NCBI GenBank assembly: GCA_961205875.1
Contig: OY540813.1
Coordinates: forward strand, 27,685,001-27,749,000
DNA: 64,000 bases
Origin: Sialis fuliginosa
Taxonomy: Eukaryota; Arthropoda; Insecta; Megaloptera; Sialidae
Direction: 5' to 3'
Position 1 is the stretch's first letter. Every line of letters begins with the position of its first letter. A program made the translations under genes and the position numbers. Positions 36,153 through 49,893 of this stretch are shown here, piece by piece. The notes below the pieces were generated by a model. It saw only the letters and a list, made by a program, of their open reading frames with translations, did no database searches and was not told the DNA's origin.

Positions 36153-39072
36153 AAAATAGATATTTTTTACATTTTCTTAATCGGATGAAAAAAATAATTA
36201 TTTATAAAGTTCACATTAGTAAATAATTACGTCGTGTGTTGTTTTCGATGCAAAGTATGTGCACTAGCAATTATTTTTTGCTAAAAAATGTATAGAAATA
36301 ATGTTTATTTTAACAACGTGCATACTAAAAAAAATAGGCGGAAAGTAGAACACATTATGAAACCTTGGGGTGTGCAAAAGAGAGGTTCGATAAAACTAGG
36401 CGTTATTAGAATAAATATGTCTATTAAAAAATCGAAATAATAATCAAGATAATGATGATAGATTATTGAATACAGTATCATTGGATAAATATTTATACAT
36501 GTCATTTCAAACTCTTTTAACTTAAATTATTATGCATCAAGAATGTTGAGTTTGCGGCGAAAATCTTTTGCATCAAATTTAAATAATAAATTGAATATTT
36601 ACTAATGTGAACTCGGCCAGATAGTACATTTTTATGATTCTTTAACAAAAATCAACAACATTTTAAAAATGTATGTACAGTAGAAATGTTCTTAAAAATT
36701 AAAAACTTCAATATCTAGGGAAACATGTGCATAATGCAGATTGGTGCAAATGAAGCAGAAAGAAAACGTTCGAATGCATTCTGGTATTCTTTCCACTCCC
36801 AAGTGTTTCAGTCTAACTTAGCTTTAACAGAATGTTACGGTAAATAAGTTAGAAAAAGGAAAAAGAAGACTAGCGAGGAATAGCCAAACTTCTTTCTTCT
36901 ACTTCTTCTTTGATTTCATTCAACGGTGTTTGTTGTGTTGTAATAAAAAGGGAGGAACAATTTGCATTAAAGTAATTTAACCGTTTCGGTTGGGTTATTT
37001 CTTTTTCCAGTTCAATTTATGTATCCAAAAGACTTGCGATGTCACAAACAGATTGTAACTTGGGTTCCTCCCAGGACTACTACATTGCATATATATGTAT
37101 GTGTAATTTAACCTTACTAAATTAATATAACTATACTACAAACACTGTGTGCCTACTTATTTAGATCTACATATGTATTATTATTATCAATGATAATGTT
37201 TTATTTCTATTATGTACACTTTTATGTCCAGAGTCACTTTCTACTAACCCTTTGACCAGCATAATATTCATGCATTGTACAAATGTAGATAAGGTTTGAC
37301 TAGAACTTCCTCGATTTCTTCAATTTTGAAATCAACAACCTTTCATTTCTATACATTTTATTAGAAAATATATTACTACGAGACAGCACTAATTCAATTA
37401 TCATATAAACTAAACTTATTTCAGGATCTTTGGCATTTGATTCAGTAGTTTCGTGTTAACTCGGAACAAATATTTTTTAAAACTATTTAAATTTATAATT
37501 AGACATAGGTATCATTCGAAAGCTCTTGACTTTTCAGAGTTACCATTTTCTTGTCTTTTGTTAATTTTTGCGTTTTTCAGTTTCGTAATGATTGGTTTAT
37601 TTATATCATTCTGTCATCGTGTTTGCGGTCTTTCACGATCTCTTCTTTCATTTAAGAGCCTCCAAATATACATTTGACAACATCCTCTATTTTTATTTTC
37701 TTCCGGATTCAAATATTGGGTTTTCTATCTTTACTACAAAAGTTTATTAACAGGAACAATAAATTTTGAACTCCAGATTCATTTTGGACATTATTACATT
37801 TCTACAAATGTATAATATTTAATGTTTGATCACAGCATGTCCATTAACACCAGTGTCACATTTTGTTAATAAGAGGTAACTGTAACGATTATCTTCACTT
37901 TAATCCACATAAATCAAACAGGATATTGAATGAGTGACGTAAATCTTGAATATCCACTAGACGGATTATTCCAGGCTGTTTGTGCACGAGCATAGTTTAG
38001 TACAATAAATAGAGAATAGAGAGAGAGATTTTTGCGGGTGACATTTAAATTGGTTTGCAGCGAATGAATTTATGCGATGAGTAAATAGTATACGTACACT
38101 TAATGCCCTTCTAGAGTTTAGAAATTTATCTACTGTCCCGTTACTGGCGCTATCAGATACTGCGGACACTGTATAAGCTATTTTAATGTTGATATTTGCA
38201 TTAAGTTTAAAAGGGTTTGCGCTCAGGTAATTAACAGTTATTTGCAAGTCATTTTTTGCTCATGTCTGATTTAAATCGCGCCAGTTTTAATGCGAGATTA
38301 CTTGCTTTTGAACATTTTACATTTGAGTGTCATAATTTTTTTTTTTATAAAATACATTTTTCTTCTTTTAGTACAATTTTTAATTTAGTAATAGTTGTCA
38401 GTGTAGAGAAAAATATTATTAATGTTTTTTTAAATTAAATTTTGAAATACGGAGTTAAACAAGAAATGTTTCTTCCATTCAACGTCATAATATGTTTTAA
38501 TAAATATAATGTGATTTTAATTTTAAATATTTATTTAATCAATTTAAAAATTATTATATATCTTGAAGTTCACAGATTAACAAACTATTAATATTTAATT
38601 TAAAATAAATAATGTAGGTAGTGAGCCTACAATAAATTAATTTTTGACAAATCTAGAATAAGCAAGTATTAAAAACATAATCCTCTATACTTTACACATA
38701 TATAATTGATATTTAACGCAAGACACCTGCAAATATCTGGTGTCAGTAATCCAGTACGGCGAAACGTTTTGCATACTGACACATACACACACTGGTAGAG
38801 AATATATTAGTGCGCGATCATCCCGTCTGCTATCTCCCGTAGAACGAAATCGTCGTAGCGCGGGATGGATTACCAGGCGCAAACAATCCATAATTCAACT
38901 TGCTAATGACGCTGAATCTACTCAACCTCTCAATCCCTCTCTCTATCTTCTCTCGATGTCTCCCTCACCCATGTCTTTAACACCCCACCTCCTTGGTTCT
39001 TAGTCCTGCTGCGTTACTGGCCTTGCAACGCACAGGGTTGGGATTTTTAACATGAATTTTTTTTTTTTAAAT
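36153..39072. other. Non-coding stretch with a GC-richer patch at 38740-39010
   Basis: No supported gene. The patch at 38740-39010 contains overlapping open frames on both strands (87 and 68 codons) without recognisable domains. A CTAACCCTTTGACC motif at 37249 resembles the possible element tip at 23723. The 93-codon minus frame at 37966-38247 is not recognised. Confidence 0.45.
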
Positions 39073-39190
39073 TTGCTTCTTTGCCATATCCAAAATCAAA
39101 ATCAAAAATATTTTGGAGCTCTTATTTCTTTGATTTTTCCATTTCCAGTCAAAACAAACAATTTTCGTTCGCTTTCTGTTCGTTTGATTG
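39073..39190. repeat. Dispersed repeat family R1, degenerate partial copy C
   Basis: TTTGCTTCTTTGCCATATC, then TTTCCATTTCCAGTCAAAAC and AATTTTCGTTCGCTTTCTGT follow the order of the 5' part of copies A and B, with many mismatches. Confidence 0.6.
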
Positions 39191-41315
39191 TGAATAGATG
39201 TGTTTTTGTGTACGTGGTATGTCTTCTAGATTAGTGCTTCTTAAACTTTTTGATGTTTGCAACTCAAATCGATAATCCAGCTGATTGATTACAAAAATTT
39301 CTTTGTTGTATGTTCACTCCTGTACAACTTTGGTGCAATCTAGCAATAAAGAAAGTATTTATGATTCGCGCCAACAGTTTAAAATGCTTGATTTAAAAAA
39401 AAATAACGCGTGAAATCAATACCTATTATAAGCAGTTGTAAAAATATAATCATTTTAACATTTCAGTATTTTAACAAAGTTTCATAGTTATAATTTAAGC
39501 AAGTGCATATTTTAAACTTATTTAAACGACGGCCCCACTTTAAGAATCCCTGCCACACTCAGAACTTATCAACCACAGAATAAATCAGTCTGGTTAATAG
39601 ATGGTCCCATAAATAATCATTATAACAAATATATATCACTTGAGTATTTGGAATTTGAGTTTAAAAACAAACATAATACATAATACAAAGATCAAATAAC
39701 TTTTAATTTCAAATACACTAAACAAAATCATAGCTGTACATTACTGTACAAGACTCACCCTAACGCCAAATTCCTTAAAAAGGTAGTGGGGTCAATTGTA
39801 ATGATCAAATTGTACCTAGAGGCAAGTCAGTAATAAATACATACATCATGGATTCACACATATTACACGTCTCTGTAGACTGTGTAGACATTGTTTTTTT
39901 CTGCTCTTACTCCACCCCTTGAACTCTCATCCTACCTATCCGTCGACTTGTCCTACTCTTTTTTCACTCTCTGCACGCCATTCATCTTGGAAACACCCTG
40001 AATAATGATTACATGTCTTGGTGTATGTTGTTGATTTGGCGCGTTAGTGTGCGTGTGCGTGCGTGTGTGTATGTTTGTCTGAAGATTTTTGATATGGGTC
40101 GTATTTGTTTGTTATTGATGGAGGTGTAGCTTTTTCGGATTTTAAAATTATTTTTTAAAATATTTACTTTGATTCATATAGTATATAGGACATTCTATGT
40201 CAACAAAGTCACCCGTAACATCGATTTCGTTGCTGATTCTTACCTAAAAAAGTGTATCTTATTTTTTGTATCTCAAATATTTTTCGAGATAAAATTTTTT
40301 TAAATTGCTGTGATTTGTCTTTAATTATTCAATCATTGATAATTTTATTTATTCGAAATGAATTATATACAAAAGAAAGCTATTAAATTCTTTGTTTTGA
40401 GATGTAGTTTTCAAGAGAGAAATTATTCATAATTCACCAGCTTTGATCTGTATAAGCAGAAAAATTACTATATTTTCTAGTGACAATAGACATTTTTATA
40501 AGCAAAATTTAAATTTTTGCTGGGTAGAAGATAAAAAAAGTTATGGTATTATTAACTATAGTTAATAATACCATAACTATAGTTTCAATATTACTAAGAA
40601 TTATAGTAAAATTTATTCATAGAAGTGAAGTTTTTACAGCAATTAAAGCTAAAAATTCTAATTTAGTTGCGATGTCCCAAGCTTACTAGGAATTTAAAGG
40701 TAATTTTTACTAGAAAAGTGTATGTACTGAACCAGTTTCCAGCATAGTATCAGAATGCATATATACCATTAAAGTAAATACATCTTAACGTAACAATGTA
40801 CTACTTAAACTGCAATTTAATATTAGTGCTGTATATCAGAGTTGACGGGTTCCCACGATAGTGTGTATACGTGGAGGACTGGAGGTGTATGCATGCACAT
40901 TATATAAAACACGCTGCACAGTAGTAAAATTAAATTTTGTGTTCGTGAATTTTACTAGATGTTCATTTAAAGAGAATTGTTAATGATACAAAATCTACGC
41001 TGAAAGTGTACGCGTGCATGTGAGTGAAGTTAATCAAAGCTAAAAGTTTTATTGTCGCTAGTAATAACTTTATTACTGCAGGTTATTAAAATGTGGGATC
41101 ATGAAAATATCAGATGCTTGGTTTAGTTGATTTTTCGTTATTATATAATACTTTTATGGGTTGGTGAATGCAGTCGTAAGTAATTAGTTTTATTATGTTG
41201 GTGTTTTGGTACGTTGATGAAAAAGTATTAAGGTATTGTTATTTAGTAATGTATAGTCGCATGCGGAAGAGTTGTTGTTCAGTTTTCATTCAAATTCGGT
41301 TATCACAACCTCTTA
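39191..41315. other. AT-rich non-coding stretch; one perfect palindrome
   Basis: No gene or paired termini recognised. A GT-rich patch lies at 40045-40075. The 40-bp palindrome is listed separately. Confidence 0.5.
40539..40578. repeat. Perfect 40-bp palindrome
   Basis: AGTTATGGTATTATTAACTA is followed immediately by its exact reverse complement. There is no spacer, so the DNA could extrude a cruciform and RNA from either strand would form a 20-bp stem. It does not extend beyond 40 bp and is not clearly inside a larger element. Confidence 0.95.
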
Positions 41316-41910
41316 GGTCCTCCGCACACTGTGTGACTGCTTTACAACGAGCATCGCAAACCAGTTGCGGAAGTGACTATTTTACAACTGTTTGCAATCG
41401 ATTTATGTCCTCGCTCTGCACAGGAGCGCGACTGAATCTTGATCAGTCAACAGTTTTATGGGAATTGCCGGGAAGAAAAAACGCGATTTTTTAACTTTTG
41501 GCAACATGTCATGCATTTTTGAATACCTAGGAAGGTTATAATTGTATAGAACTTCATGTTTTACCACCTCCTCGACGAATTTAATGTTTATTAACTGATC
41601 ATTCATTCTGAATGAACTAACTAAGTAGGTAATTATTAATAGGAATAATGATAATAAACTAATTATTTTAATTATAAATAAATAATAATATTATTATAAT
41701 TATAAAGCAAAAATATCATGCAACCACGCAACTGAAACCGAAATTTGACCTACACAGTTGCTTGAAACCAGTTCGAAACTGATTGCAAATCAGTTTTGTT
41801 TCGGTCGCACCGTGTGCGGAGGGCCATTACGTTACACGTGCAAAGTCACCAAACGGTTACTTGCTCAACTGGTTTGCGATTCTTGTTGCAAAACGGTTGC
41901 TCCGTGTCCC
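41316..41910. mobile_element. MITE(s) with GG(T/G)CCTCCGCACAC termini and an extra right end
   Basis: The left end GGTCCTCCGCACACTGTG pairs with GGCCCTCCGCACACGGTG read on the minus strand at 41825. A second right end follows at 41855-41910. Its minus-strand sequence GGGACACGGAGCAACCG, then ATCGCAAACCAGTTG, matches the left subterminal GCATCGCAAACCAGTTG. Repeated AACTGGTTTGC / CCAGTT motifs occur throughout, like the subterminal repeats of hAT-type elements. I read this as a nested or tandem pair. The frame at 41195-41494 runs into the element and is not a gene. Confidence 0.6.
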
Positions 41911-42920
41911 ATTTAAGTACCAAATAAAGACAGATATTTTGAAACTCATTTGCTAGATAAAAAAGTAGTTTTTGTTTATAGTTATATTTGTGCGATTAAA
42001 TTATCATGTAATCTATTGAAAATTGTATAAGTAAATTTTGTGGCAATAAATATTTGATATTCCGAATTTTTATATTTAAATATTTATGTCAAACTTGGTA
42101 TTAAATTAATTAATGAAATGGACGTATAAGTATTTGTGTTTTTAATTAAAATGATGTAACTATCTACAAAAAGATAGCCGATGATGTTTTTCTTCATTTT
42201 TTTAAATTTTTTGTAAGCGATTCTGACCTTTAAGGTGGCAGACGACTTCTGACGCCCATGGTACAGTGATATGCTGTTATTTCATACTGGCGTACAGTGA
42301 GCTAGAAATTTTAATTTCCTCAAACAAATAAGTTATATTTAATGTTTATAATTCAAAAACCGAACTTTTATAGAACGATATGTACGTAAATGTGATACAA
42401 CATTTGTAACAATAATTTCGCTAAGCTAAAATATTGTACACATCTAGATCTTAGATGTCAATAATTAGTTTAGTAACTGGAAAAAGTGAAAAGTTTTATT
42501 CGTAAAAAATGAAAACTGTTTTAAAATTGTTAATTAGGTATACTTACATCTTCAACTTAAAAAAAAATCCTTTTCGATAATTTTTTTTTTTTTTTTGAAC
42601 CACTGACTCAATAATACATGATGTCGTAAAATTAGCAAGAGAGTATTTTAAAATTGAAAAAAAAACTGTCATTTTAGTTTCTGAACTATTTCTTAGTATA
42701 AATTTTAATATACCTACTATATTTGTGATTTATATTTATTATTAAATTCAGGACTGATTCTAATAATATTATATAATTTTTACATTATGAAAAAACATCC
42801 TGTATGTATATATGATCAAAACTTAATTATATACAAAGCGACTGATTTATGTGAATGCATTTTTTTATTTATATAAAACATTTTTTTATTTAGTAGATAC
42901 AATCATTAATATCAATGTAG
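41911..42920. other. AT-rich non-coding stretch
   Basis: No gene seen. At 42788-42804 an inverted copy of the CAGGATGTTTTTT tip (see 18562) is followed by TA. Confidence 0.5.
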
Positions 42921-43190
42921 CAGCATTTCGCGTTGGCTCGCATTATAAATCCATCCTTCTTTTTCAAATGGTGATTTCAATTCGACTTTCTCCGCGGCAG
43001 CATTGTTTGGGTGTGGTATTCCAGAACTGTTTCCGCTCCCCACAATACGCCGGAAGTGGGCCGGGTTGCTACAACACAGAAATAAATGACACACTGCTTC
43101 CAATGGCCCTTTTCGTCAACCGGTTGGCTTTTTGCCCTTGCCGACATTTCAGAGTCGGATTTGATTAAAAGTTTCACTTTTTATACTTTC
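42921..43190. promoter_or_regulatory. GC-richer island with ETS-type site
   Basis: The island contains CCGGAAGTG at 43050-43058, a strong ETS/GABP-type core, within CpG-containing sequence. Open frames on both strands (105, 63 and 66 codons) overlap here, with no recognisable domain in any. Candidate enhancer or alternative promoter. The role is inferred from composition and motif only. Confidence 0.3.
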
Positions 43191-46100
43191 TGCCCTTTTT
43201 CTTTTGTTTTAGTTTTATTATTGCTCTTATGTTGGTATGTATTAAAGGTCACATGACATCATTTCTAATGTTTTTTTTTAACTCATGATGGTATAATAAT
43301 GTTGTGTTTGTGAAAAATGAAATATCACAGTTTATTTCATATTACATTATTCATAAGTTTAATAAAAAAATATAACTTTTTAATGATGAATCATTTATTT
43401 AATCAAATACATTTAAAAGCAAAACCACGTTGTAATATATTCACGCAAAGGTGCTAACTTTATATTAACATTAGAGCTGCTAATTTGCAAATCTATTAAA
43501 AATTAACACGAAAATATTTACCTTGTGACATATTTACAATAGATCCCAACCATAAACAAGGCCCTCTACACGAGTGATAGTGAACGTAACTCGGTGTCCT
43601 CGATATAACCTTGCCACATTTATGCAGAATATTCCCTTATATACATTCTCATGGCGGTGATTTCGTGAATTACTGATGAAGTGTAAGCTTCATTACGTGA
43701 TAATGAGACTTCGTTTTGCTGTAATCGAATGTATACTCTAGCTAGCAATTCCGACACCCATTGTTGTTGTCGTCCAACCCTTTCGCCCCATTGTTCACGG
43801 CCGCCATCAGTTAGGTGTCGGCCGACTCATCCCGGTTTATGGCTTCCGCTAAATTGATATATAAAGGATTCGTGTTTATAATTATGCTTGTAATTGATTT
43901 CATCTATTAACTGTGTTTTCATTAATCAATGTGTTTGATAGTTTTCATTTTAATAGACGTTAAATGTAGATAGAATTGGAGTTTTTGTATTCGGAAATCA
44001 ATTTTACAAAATTTTACGAATCAATTTTACAAAATTAAATACGGTTATTATTTTCTTAACTAGATAAAAGTAAATATTAATTATACCCCAATCTGCGGTC
44101 CACGATTAGTCCATTTTCAAATTTGTCCTTATCTCAATTTTAGTGCACTTTTTCAATATTTTTTTATTTACTTTTATGCTATGTTGAAATATTCGAATAA
44201 CTTAAAAATCAACTTATTCAAAACAATTTTTCACATGTTTCATGTTGAAGCCTAGATTTAATATCTTTATTAGAGACTGTTTAATATTATATTTTATACT
44301 CAATAATTGTAGGAAGCTTTTACGAACCATTTATTAATTTTTGCTAATAGATTTTTTAATTCAAATAGGATATCCAATAAGAATAAAAATTGCCTACCAA
44401 CCTAGATGACCTTGTTATAGTGCTTCGTAAATTTTCAAAATTTTTAAATATGTAAGCATTTAATCAGTAATCAGTAAAAATTGATAGTGCCAGTATGTTT
44501 AGAAACTATTTATGTACAAACAATATATTTAGAATAAAATAATCAGAGACAGTATTTATTATGAAAACAATGTCAGATTCATTTCCCAGTTATGCAATAT
44601 TTTAAGACATGAATAATTTATTTCAAACGTACCGTATCCGGATCAAAATATTGTTTTCGTTTTAAGTATGCAGTTTGAATTGTAGAGATACATAATACAA
44701 TGGGCCGTCCTTCTTCAGTAAATCGGAAAAATGAAATCTATGACAATGTATATTCATTGAAATCAGTCACAGTTCCTTGATATCTCTTCTCCTTCGCGGT
44801 GCTTGATTGTTATTCTCCCCTTCAGCGCTTCTATCAACTTTGATGAGACATTTTTCGTTTCAAGAATTGCGGTATATTCTTTACTGACAGGGATGGTTGT
44901 TTATTGTATTCGTTTTGAATATTTTCCCAGCTACTGAAAGATTATGTACTCTCTTTCGGAAAAAAAAATTCTAATGATAATTTCAGATCTGTTTCTTTTT
45001 TATAATATTCAGATCGGTCATTCGTTTTTATGGTTTTTCATTTTAACATTTTACGAATTTGATTATTTCTTAAGGAATTCAATAGTTTATTATGATATTT
45101 AAAAACGTATACAGTGAAACTTTTCCAATCTAACCTACCAGCTATAATCACTAAAATGGTCATTTATGGAAGTGGTGTTTTTGTAATAATCGTAGATATA
45201 GGAGTTTCATAGAATCTAATATAATATTTATATTTTTATTCCATCAACTGGTATTGGTTTTTCACTTATTCTTTGTATTGAAATATTCTGACAAAATTTT
45301 CTTACGATTAATGTATTTTTTATATTCAGATCTGGGAATATCATTTTTCATTGTCCTTAATTGAAATTATCAAGTTTCGAGAAATTAACTTTATATGTTT
45401 TTGTAACATAATTTGATTCTTCAGTGCGATTTTTCCTCTCCCCATACTTTTAAAAATTAATTAGAATTTTAATTGAAGCACGATGAATATTGATGTGCTT
45501 TTTAAATGTGCTAATTTAGTGTTTGGAATTTTTTTCATTGATTGTCGTTGGAACTGTATAAAATTATAATTCCGTATAATGAATATTTTTATAACACGGA
45601 GGACTTTTTTTTCTCGTGTAAAAGAATTAAATTAATGCCGTAGCATAAATAATCGATGTTACTGTTTACCAAACCAAACGCAATGATTTCAAGGCCCGTT
45701 AATTTCGTAATTTCATTTTTTTTATTTGTTTATTGCTTTATTTGTTTTGTGCTGCTCATAGTTGTATAATTAACTTGAGATCGTATATTTATTTTCCAGG
45801 AAAGAAATTTTTAATTGTTAATTATTTTCCTGCTTGGCGACAACAGTTCCGACTACAATTCATATTTTGTGTTTTTAATTATTATTATAAGCAATAAATA
45901 CTGAACACTGCGTGTATTTTTGTTTGTTTTAATAATTGAATATAAATGATATCCATAAATTGATTCCAGTAACATACTATAAAAATAACTTACTTGTTTT
46001 TGTTATCAACAAAAATAATTAATTCAGAATTTCGATATAAAAATTTGCTTTGGAAAATACTTTGGTATACATTTTAAAAAGATAACTTAATTTAGATTAT

Positions 46101-47893
46101 ATTTTCATTATTTTTTAAATCTTCACCCACTTCGATACATTACTAATATATACATATACATTAGTAATCAAGCCAAATTATTAATTAAAATAGCAATAAC
46201 TTGCTAGATATTTAGTACCCATAAATGTATTTATGGATTAACATATTCAGGATTAATGAAGCTAGAAAAAATGCGTTAATAAAATTGTTAGATATTTTCT
46301 ATAAAACACATCACTCACAAACAATATTAAGCCATTTAATCTAAATACTCATCCCTTTAAAAACATGATTTAAAATTCCATGTGAAAATGTATTTTTCCA
46401 GAAATGGGAAATCTAACTTTTTTTTCTCGAGGAGAAATAATAACCACCACCTTTAAAGTCTCAAATATTATATTAATTGCACACATATTTATATTATATA
46501 ATATTAGAATCCTTTGATTAGCCAAGAGCTTTGACTAGCACCACCGTTGGTAGTAGCAAGGACCGGGGTTGGGGTTAAGAACGAGCAAACAGGGATAATG
46601 TAATCAGCGTATGGCAGGCCTGTGACAGAAGTTGCAGCTCCTTGCGTTCACGACGCGCTTTATCAACCACATCCAGACACTCGCTAGCTCTCTGTGTGCG
46701 CTCCATGCATTGGCGTATCGTATATTGGTGAAATAGGGGGTTATAATTGAGACCATATGATTATATTGTTCCCCCCTAATTTATCAAATCATTAACGTAA
46801 TTAATTAATTTCTTTTAGTGCAGCGAGTTCGCAAAACGACTTTCTCCTTAAAAACCAGTATTTGATGGAAGAATTCATGTTAAAAATACCACTTTCATAA
46901 GCATCCATTTTAAAGCATCATCTACATAGATACTAGTAGTCAAAAATATGAAAAAATGATGCGTTATTTCAAAAATGTCCCTGAAATTTCGTTAAAGTAA
47001 CTGTGGGGACAGTCTTCATATGTTTACCCCACTACGGCCTCTAGAAAACTAAAAGAGTTATGCAGGGGTTAGTTTAGTGTTTAGTAGCTTGTTTCTGCAG
47101 TTTCAAAAATGAAAAGTGCAGTTGTAAAAGCTAATTTGTGTAGTTGAAAAATTGTAAGTAGAAAAATATAAGCAAAATTATTTTCAACTGCAATTAGTTT
47201 TTTTTTTATTATAGAGCAAGAAAAAGTTGAAATTTTTTTTGATCTTGGAGATTTCTATCTCTCTTTGACATTCAGTTAAATCATGAATGAAGCAAGAGGA
47301 GTAGTAAACAAAATCATATAGTGTGTATCAAAATACAAAATACAAATGTATAGAATGTTGAAAAAATATTTGTTGAGCCCAAAATCTGGTATCTTTTTTA
47401 AGTAATAGATATTATGTATGTACATTTGAATTCCTAGCCTTGAATAACTAAAAAAAATTGGCCGTTTTTGTATGTTATGTCCATGGGACTTTTGATTATC
47501 AAGTCATAAACTAGTTATATTTCAGTTTTAGTCAATTTGAATGTATTCTAATTTGCTATGATTTTATACGGGGTTCTTTGTAAGATCTTAATTGACCATT
47601 CGTTGCCCGTTGAGTTAAACGGGCGGTTTTGAAGTAAGCATGTTTTTACAATACAGAAAAACAAAATTTAATGGAGAACTGATTTTCTTAACAAGCGTTC
47701 GTGGAATCCAGTATGAACTGTTATAATAAAATTAGTAACTGATATTAATTTCACTTTATACACAAAAATATTAAAATCTATATAAAAGTGTTCTGTTATT
47801 TGTAAATCATTAAAGCTGTAAATTAAGGTTTTTCATATTTTTATACGTACTTGTTAGTTTGTATTTTCTTTTAGAGTTTCATTAACAAATACT
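43191..47893. other. Long non-coding stretch with islands
   Basis: No supported gene or paired termini in 4.7 kb. GC-richer islands occur at about 43740-43860 (GGCCGCCATC), 44755-44850 and 46535-46735 (CpG-rich, with many CGCGCTTT and CTCGCTAG-type tracts). They may be regulatory. A short direct duplication (ATTTTACAAAATT) lies near 44000-44036. Confidence 0.45.
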
Positions 47894-48435
47894 TAAGGAG
47901 GTTAGTATCAAAACGCAATATCTGCACAAAGTTTCATTTTTCACCTAAAGGTGGAATCAGATGCATCTTTGCAGCCTCTTTTTCGTTGATTAATAATTAT
48001 GGGTTAAAATGCAATGCGTTCTATAGTGTGTTAATTTTGTTTCAAAACGCAATATCTGTGGAAAATAAATATATTAAAAATTAAATATTTTACTAAATTC
48101 ACGTTTAAAAAAATGTAATAATTTGTTTATTTTGTAAATATGTTATATTAATCAAAAGAATAATCTTGTATACAAATCATACTCTTTGATAATAAAAATT
48201 GGGTTCAAAAAGCAATATATACCATCTTTTGGTTCAAAAAGAAATAAGTAAAAAGCAAAAACTTTATAAAAAAATTCCAATTATTTTTTTTATTTTTCGT
48301 TTTAGTAGATTGATTACCGACGTCCAATCTCCCAGTAATGAAAATTTGAATACTTTCCTCCGCTTAACTTACCAGTTATCAGTTTTCACCATTTTGTCTT
48401 ATGTCAGATATTGCGTTTTGATACTTACCTTCTCA
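47894..48435. mobile_element. DNA element with ATCAAAACGCAATATCTG termini
   Basis: GGAGGTTAGTATCAAAACGC then AATATCTG at the left is mirrored by the right end (minus strand: GAAGGTAAGTATCAAAACGC then AATATCTG), giving inverted termini of ~28 bp. The same CAAAACGCAATATCTG word also occurs internally at about 48042, with a relaxed CAAAAAGCAATATAT at 48207. Terminus-like repeats inside suggest multiple transposase-binding sites. The 95-codon frame at 48199-48486 crosses the right end and is not a gene. Confidence 0.75.
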
Positions 48436-49314
48436 CTTATTGTGGCTGTTACGCCACTGTTATATACTGTGTATGTGTGCCGCTAATCGCAAGTCGGTAT
48501 TTGGACTTGTTGGATCGCATTACGCCACCGATGTACAAGCGGTTTTTGTGTATTAGTCCCTCTTTATCCTTCCCCCAACTACCAATCTGAATAAATTATG
48601 GTAATGTTTGTATAAGTTTACGTATATGTATGAGTATTTGGGTGTTTTGTAAACTTAGAGCAGTTAATGTAAACAAACGTTGTTTTGAAGACGCTAAAAT
48701 ATTTTCATGTACTATTTCAAGGTTGAAAATTGAATTAAACACTCTGCCAATTTTTGTTTGATATTAAAAAGTTCAATAAACAACCTAGATACCTTTGATT
48801 TTAATCCTTGTTAATAAAAACATATTAATTGGTTAAACTTTGAAACTCGTAACAATAATTTTTATGAGATTTATTTGTTGAATGTACCTGCAATATTGAC
48901 ACGAAATTTATCAGTCGTTTGCACCGTTCATGATACAAACTTTAACATATAAAACTTTACAATCAGATTATCGATACATTAAATGTCTTTGGCGAGATAA
49001 TACTTGGCGTTTAAACTAATTTGTTTCCGAACATTTCACTGTTCCTTCGTTCGTTTGAAAGTTTACACTTGGTTCGATCTGTTTCCAATTCAGTACTTCT
49101 TTGCGATTTAATCCGCAACTAGGTAGAAGCCTTTAGATTAGTTTTCGAACACTTACCTACTTCAAGAAATTTTTTTTTATCTTCTAGAAGTGTTCATGTA
49201 GATTATGTTATTCGTGTACTCGTTCTTATACTTCTCGTACAAAAATATAATATTATACATTATGTAAACATGAATAACAGAAACAAGAAAATCTTCTGAA
49301 AAAATCAGCAGGGT
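48436..49314. other. Non-coding stretch
   Basis: No gene or repeat recognised. Confidence 0.5.
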
Positions 49315-49893
49315 ATGAGGCGTGTTAAAACAAAAGTCGCCTAATCCATCTAAATTTATTTTCTACAAATCGTTTTTTTCTTTTAATATTTTGTGTAGTT
49401 CCAATATCAGTTTTTATGGTCAATAATATCATTATGCACTGATAACAGATTCAAATTATGAAGAAAACAAATTAAAACAATTACAAAATTTTGAGTAATT
49501 TTGAAAACAAATTTGGATTAGAAGACTTTTGTTTAGTATGCATGGATTTAGACAAGTTTTGTTTAAGTTTTGTAAATTATTTAATTGTTTATTTGTTGTA
49601 TTCATCTTTTCTGAAACAGATGTTACAAATGCTAACATTAAGATATTAAATATCTTGCTGTTAGCATTTGTAACATCTATTTCAAATTTTGAAATATTAT
49701 ATTTTATTTAATGGATAAGACTGAGTTTTGTTTTAACACACAGTTTTATTATTGATTTTGAACGTGATAAGACAAGATTTGTCATGTATAATACCGGGTA
49801 ATTGTACCATTATACATAAGGAACCGAACCTGATAGCTAACTCAGTTTGGGTCAGGGGGTGGATAAGGCGACTTTTGTTTTAACACGACTCAA
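49315..49893. mobile_element. Foldback element with GTGTTAAAACAAAAGTCGCC termini and central palindrome
   Basis: Inverted termini of ~30 bp (CGTGTTAAAACAAAAGTCGC at 49320 and its complement near 49867-49887) bound a 580-bp unit. Its centre (49612-49684) is a near-perfect palindrome built on GATGTTACAAATGCTAACA and its complement around AAGATATT. The 60-codon frames on both strands fall in the palindrome and are not genes. Confidence 0.8.

Noticed and set aside
38216..38232. GCTCAG|GTAATT as another ratchet site
   Set aside because: Weak pyrimidine tract and a donor that departs from GTRAGT.
42851..43177. Three overlapping frames on both strands over a GC island
   Set aside because: Open because of GC-biased codons in all frames. 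No domain, and coding on both strands at once is implausible.
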